Shown here: positions 61,345 through 64,000 of the stretch, piece by piece | How positions within the stretch are numbered: the first letter of the stretch is position 1 | Layout of the letters: each line of letters begins with the position of its first letter | Assembly (NCBI GenBank): GCA_023229645.1 | Contig: JALNYU010000017.1 | Location: 15,399 to 79,398, forward strand | Length of the DNA stretch: 64,000 nucleotides | Reading direction: 5' to 3' | Origin: Nevskia sp. | Lineage (GTDB): Bacteria; Pseudomonadota; Gammaproteobacteria; Nevskiales; Nevskiaceae | Translations under genes and position numbers: made by a program | The notes under the pieces: model-generated | Databases searched by the model: none | The model's input: the letters and a program-made list of their open reading frames with translations, nothing else | What the model was told of the DNA's origin: nothing

Positions 61345-61701
61345 TTATTTTAGCGCTTCAAATAACGTAAGTTTAATCGCGCGCTGTCCGATGGAATTAT
61401 CGACAGACTTGCGATAGAAAACGCATAGGGCAAGATTCTGAGTATTGGCCGCGACGTTTAAATCAGTAGCCAGATGCGACAAGAACGCCTCAACCGCAGG
61501 CGCCCCCAACGTTCGGGGATGCTGTTTTCCATGAAAGAGAATAAAACGCCGAATCCAGTGCAGGTAGGAATCTTCCGTACGCAGGCTGTAATGCAACGCC
61601 CGAATGAGTGCCCGGACCTGCTCCAGCAACCGGGGCGATTGCGCTGCTGATACGTCAGCTGACGTATAATCCTGGAATTTTGACGCGTTTTCTGGAATCA
61701 T
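61345..61701 (-). pseudogene. intI: Truncated integron integrase
   Basis: The 118-codon frame encodes only the N-terminal SAM-like domain of an integron tyrosine recombinase: PRLLEQVRALIRALHYSLRT, EDSYLHWIRRFILFHGKQHP and LGAPAVEAFLSHLATDLNVA. Similarity to IntI fades at TQNLALCVFYRKSV, where intact proteins continue ALSALLFLY and then about 220 residues with the catalytic RHRHY set and the IntI-specific insertion. Direction away from the cassettes is correct for intI. The array can therefore not be shuffled by this gene itself. Confidence 0.8.
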
Positions 61702-61801
61702 AAGCTTGTTTCCAAAAGACTTTTATGTGAAGGCCAACGGATTATACGTCGAGTTTTATGTCAGAGTTATATTTCAAAGTGATATCTAATTGGCGTTAGC
61801 C
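61702..61801 (+). other. attI: attI region of the integron
   Basis: AT-rich stretch between the intI start and the first cassette. It ends in GTTAGCC (61795-61801), the GTTRRRY-like recombination core; the cassette joint is after the G at 61795. The region would also hold the intI promoter and possibly the cassette promoter. Confidence 0.65.
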
Positions 61802-61804
61802 ATT

Positions 61805-62152
61805 ATGAATGATCGGCCACCCCTTAATGGGGCTGAAGCTGAGGCAAGAAAATCACTTGTCGCCACCGTCCGCGCAATGCTTTCTGGAGAGCTTCCGTAT
61901 GTTGAGGGCGCAGTTCAGGTGCTTCGCCTTAAAGCTCAAGTCGGCGGCGTCGGGGATCACGATAAGGACTTCAACGCCTTTGTTGCTATCGCGTCAGAGA
62001 CTGATCACCTACCTTTGGAAGCTCAGCGTCATTTGTGGGCACCCGAAGCGCTAGCGCGTTTGGAGCCGGAACTTGAAAAAACACAGAAGTGGGCAGCGTC
62101 CTTTGCCCCTGCAGCATGCGCAAAACTTGCTGCTCGGTTCAGCCATGGCTAA
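61805..62152 (+). CDS. Cassette 1: DUF2489-like small protein
   Basis: A 115-residue protein, helical, with AEARKSLVATVRAMLSGELP, VEGAVQVLRLKAQVG, then FVAIASETDHLPLEAQRHLW. The SETDxLP element and layout fit what I know of DUF2489 proteins, common integron-cassette genes without known function. The ATG lies nine bases after the cassette start. The TAA stop is part of the attC R'' site, a frequent economy in cassettes. Confidence 0.65.
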   Translation: MNDRPPLNGAEAEARKSLVATVRAMLSGELPYVEGAVQVLRLKAQVGGVGDHDKDFNAFVAIASETDHLPLEAQRHLWAPEALARLEPELEKTQKWAASFAPAACAKLAARFSHG

Positions 62153-62233
62153 CCCGGCGCTCAACCCCGCTCCTTTCAGTCGCTGGACGCTGCGCGATAA
62201 AGCCGCGCATCGCCGGTTAGCTCTACGTTGGGC
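62147..62233 (+). repeat. attC: attC site of cassette 1
   Basis: R'' GGCTAAC (62147-62153), L'' GCTCAACC (62158-62165), L' GGTTAGC (62215-62221), R' GTTGGGC (62227-62233). L'' and L' pair with one unpaired base, the extrahelical base expected of attC. 87 bases. Confidence 0.85.
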
Positions 62234-62268
62234 ATCCAAAGCAGCGAGTTCCGGAGTTCAAGTAAGCA

Positions 62269-63041
62269 ATGAAGTTCATTCATAGCGACCTCGGTTACAG
62301 ATCACGTGGTGAGCGAGTTGAATTCACGCTCAAGGGAAACTCTGCAAACGTGCGGCTGATAGATAGCTCAAACTTCAGCAGCTACAAGAATGGGCGCAAC
62401 TTCCGCTACCACGGAGGGCGCGCAACGAAATCGCCAACGGTTTTGGCTATTCCTCGCCCGGGGCATTGGCACGCGGTCGTCGATTTGCAGGGCCTCGGAG
62501 GTCAAGTGAATGCATCCTTCCGCATCCTGCCTGGTCCAGCGCCTACTCTTCAGGATGCTCCCCTGGCTGATATACCCAGTCTTGTCCATCGAGACATCGC
62601 ACCACCTCAAGACGGTCCCGGCGATATATACGACGTGTTTATTTCCCACGCGTCCGAAGACAAAGAAGAAATCGTTAGACCACTTGCCCAGGCCTTGCGG
62701 TCGGAAGGCTTGCGAGTTTGGTATGACGAGTTTGAGCTGCGTATCGGCGATAGTCTGCGCCGCAAAATCGACAAGGGGCTCGCATCCAGCCGCTTTGGGC
62801 TTGTAGTTCTTTCGCCATCGTTCATTGCAAAGGGCTGGACCAACTACGAACTAGACGGGCTTGGGCGAGAGCGGTATCTGGGGAGCAGGTACTGCTCCCA
62901 ATCTGGCACAAACTGACCAAGCAAGAAGTAATGGCCTACAGTCCGTCGCTAGCAGATCGCGTCGCCAGAAACACATCCACGTACACGGTTGAGGAGATCG
63001 CTGAGGAAATTGGTGAACTTATCAATGATGCGCAGGACTGA
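62269..63041 (+). pseudogene. Cassette 2: DUF1883-TIR protein with a one-base frameshift
   Basis: Residues 1-90 match DUF1883 (IHSDLGYRSRGERVEF, ANVRLIDSSNFSSYKNG, PGHWHAVVDLQG). From about 120 there is a TIR domain: YDVFISHASEDKEEIVRPLA, LRVWYDEFELRIGDSL and GWTNYELDGL with the conserved Glu194. The reading frame runs to a stop at 62914-62916, but the family's end (VLLPIWHKLTKQEV ... AYSPSLADRVA ... TVEEIAEEIGELI) follows in another frame up to 63041. Adding one G to the GGGG at 62880-62883 restores a 257-residue protein. TIR proteins of this kind often degrade NAD in anti-phage abortive infection. The frameshift may be real or a sequencing error. Confidence 0.8.
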
Positions 63042-63042
63042 T

Positions 63043-63086
63043 GCCCAACAATCGCTTCCAGCCGACGCGGGACTTGAGCGTTAGCC
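63043..63086 (+). repeat. attC: Short attC site of cassette 2
   Basis: R'' GCCCAAC (63043-63049) and R' GTTAGCC (63080-63086), with CGCTTCCAG and CTTGAGCG as imperfect L''/L'. At 44 bases it is shorter than typical attC sites (57 or more). It begins two bases after the TIR stop. Confidence 0.7.
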
Positions 63087-63108
63087 GTCATCAGGAGCAC
63101 TCCATTTT

Positions 63109-63756
63109 ATGCTGAACGACACCTTTCATAAGCGCTTCGCCGAACTGGAGACTGAGTTTGGCAAGATGCCGTTCGTCCCGAGAGATGGATATCGAAATTC
63201 CCAGGTGACTAATGGCTTCTGGCGCAAGTGGGCGACCAGCACTCAGAGTCTGATCACCGCAGTATTTGGACCTACTTCTCCGCATGTTCAGAACTTCAAT
63301 TCGTTGTATGAGAAATGCGACGGTCAAGACTACGACGTGAAGGCCCTGCATGCGGTGTTTCAGAGTGCCAAAGACGACTTCGAGGGTGGCTACCTGTTCA
63401 ACGTAGAGCTTCGAGTCTCGGGTGAAGTCTTCGGAGACTTCGTTGCACTGGCAAGGCAGTCCCTCAGCGAAGGTCACAAGGATGTTGCTGCGGTTCTGGC
63501 CTGCGCCGCGCTTGAAGACGTTCTCAAGCGGTACGCTTCGCTTAACCAGCTCAACATCACCGACAAGTCCATGACGGAGGTCATCAATGCGCTCAAGTCC
63601 GCCGGCCTAGTTGTTGGAGCTCAGAAGTCACTGCTTGACGCAATGCCTCGTCTGCGCAATGCAGCTCTGCACGCGGACTGGTCAAAAATCTCGGAACCCG
63701 ATGTCAGCAGCGTGATTGCATTCGTCGAGCAGTTCTTGCTCACCAAGTTTCAATGA
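63109..63756 (+). CDS. Cassette 3: HEPN-like protein (abortive-infection type)
   Basis: A 215-residue protein. The N-terminal part (WRKWATSTQSLITAVFGPTS, VQNFNSLYEKC) and the C-terminal helical domain (DVAAVLACAALEDVLKRYAS, LRNAALHADWSKISEPDV, IAFVEQFLL) match small HEPN/DUF4145-like proteins. RNAALH (Arg183-His188) fits the Rx4-6H motif of HEPN ribonucleases. The ATG follows AGGAGCACTCC. No partner gene (such as a nucleotidyltransferase antidote) is in the cassette. RNase activity is inferred. Confidence 0.65.
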   Translation: MLNDTFHKRFAELETEFGKMPFVPRDGYRNSQVTNGFWRKWATSTQSLITAVFGPTSPHVQNFNSLYEKCDGQDYDVKALHAVFQSAKDDFEGGYLFNVELRVSGEVFGDFVALARQSLSEGHKDVAAVLACAALEDVLKRYASLNQLNITDKSMTEVINALKSAGLVVGAQKSLLDAMPRLRNAALHADWSKISEPDVSSVIAFVEQFLLTKFQ

Positions 63757-63757
63757 C

Positions 63758-63768
63758 GGCTAACCCTT
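63758..63768 (+). repeat. attC: Interrupted attC of cassette 3
   Basis: R'' GGCTAAC at 63758-63764, two bases after the gene, continues CCTTCC, but no L', L'' or R' core appears in the following 200 bases. The site is cut by foreign sequence starting near TATATGGACCCCA. Confidence 0.6.
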
Positions 63769-63916
63769 CCTATATGGACCCCACCCGCAAGCCCCGCAGT
63801 TGAAGTGTTGAAAAGATCTGACGAAGCGAATCGGTTGCAGTCGTATATCCGGCTTCCGATGGAGCGATAGTGACGCTCTGAGCCTTCATGGAATTCGCAC
63901 CCGGGGTGCCTCACGT
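63769..63916. other. Non-coding end of an inserted element, hairpin-rich
   Basis: Starts with TATATGGACCCCACCCG, recalling sub-terminal repeats of IS110/IS1111-type elements (memory only). Contains GAGCG-ATAGTGA-CGCTC (about 63869-63885) and GCACC-CGG-GGTGC. No frame is supported. If this is an IS1111-type end, the transposon's guide (bridge) RNA would lie here. Confidence 0.35.
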
Positions 63917-64000
63917 TCAAGCGAGCTTTTGCTCGGAAGGGTTATCGGCTTTTACCCGGAGCGGTTCGACCGCCCACGCCATGATCTTGTGCTTCTCCTG
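63917..64000 (-). CDS. C-terminal end of an unknown protein, cut by the window edge
   Basis: The minus strand is open from the window edge for 27 codons (KHKIMAWAVEPLRVKADNPS within it) to a TGA at 63917-63919. Codon use looks coding. It could be the transposase of the element interrupting the third attC. I do not recognise it. Confidence 0.4.
   Translation of the reverse strand, partial: QEKHKIMAWAVEPLRVKADNPSEQKLA

Larger units (their letters stand above)
61345..63764. mobile_element. Chromosomal integron with at least three gene cassettes
   Basis: Divergent truncated intI, attI, then cassettes with start/R'' pairs that match each other: cassette 1 starts TTAGCC (61796) and has R'' GGCTAAC (62147); cassette 2 starts TTGGGC (62228) and has GCCCAAC (63043); cassette 3 starts TTAGCC (63081) and has GGCTAAC (63758). 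Each holds one plus-strand gene close to its start. The match of each cassette's first six bases with its own R'' is the diagnostic signature of cassettes. Confidence 0.88.

Noticed and set aside
63769..64000. Start of a group IIC-attC intron
   Set aside because: Such introns do insert at attC, but no clear GUGYG start or domain V is seen and the right part reads as a minus-strand protein end; an IS-type insertion fits better.

Overview
The window comes from the chromosome of a GC-rich gammaproteobacterium. The core gene order (queG-nnr-tsaE-amiB-mutL ... miaA-hfq-hflX-hflK-hflC-DUF2065-hisZ-purA ... rnr ... rlmB ... rpsF-rpsR-rplI-dnaB-alr, pcnB-folK-panBCD-pgi, and surE-pcm-dedA-nlpD) is the classic gammaproteobacterial arrangement. 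The MutL carries endonuclease-type motifs, and HisZ sits next to PurA, as in Pseudomonas, Xanthomonas and Nevskiales relatives. I cannot fix the order or genus from sequence alone.

Layout. Bases 1-4290 are a decayed mobile region: alternating inverted repeats, a DUF2335 membrane protein, a HicBA toxin-antitoxin pair, a broken addiction-module antidote, a phage lysis cassette (truncated endolysin, overlapping Rz/Rz1 spanins, holin-like protein) and a truncated DNA adenine methylase. Bases 4467-10639 form a compact integrated element inserted in the 3' end of tRNA-Thr(CGT). It carries a P4-type integrase, AlpA-like regulator, primase-helicase, a small protein resembling phage packaging/TerS-neighbour proteins, an Xre repressor and one AT-rich cargo gene. 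It is flanked by a 22/23-base direct repeat, with TACCG(T/C)CA repeats just inside both ends. The layout is that of a phage satellite (P4/PICI-like).

Bases 10700-60616 are core chromosome: GlpQ-like phosphodiesterase, aconitase, poly(A) polymerase and folate/pantothenate synthesis (panB, panC, panD, and panE further away), phosphoglucose isomerase, queuosine, NADHX repair, tRNA t6A and i6A modification, cell-wall amidase, mismatch repair, Hfq/HflX, the HflKC membrane complex, histidine and purine synthesis, RNase R, ribosomal proteins, replicative helicase, alanine racemase, a sulfite dehydrogenase pair, a multidomain class III nucleotide cyclase, and the surE-pcm-dedA-nlpD stationary-phase/cell-division cluster. 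tRNA-Thr(CGT), tRNA-Glu(CTC) and tRNA-Leu(CAG) are present.

The most notable part is the right end. Where rpoS would normally follow nlpD, the sequence instead has a TonB-like lipoprotein and then an integron. The integron has a truncated integrase (IntI) gene on the minus strand and at least three cassettes on the plus strand, each bounded by a GTTRRRY-type core and its complementary R'' site. The cassettes encode a small DUF2489-like protein, a DUF1883-TIR protein (interrupted by a one-base deletion in a G run) and an HEPN-like protein with an Rx4H motif. The last two look like anti-phage or abortive-infection modules. The attC of the third cassette is cut by sequence that resembles the end of another mobile element.
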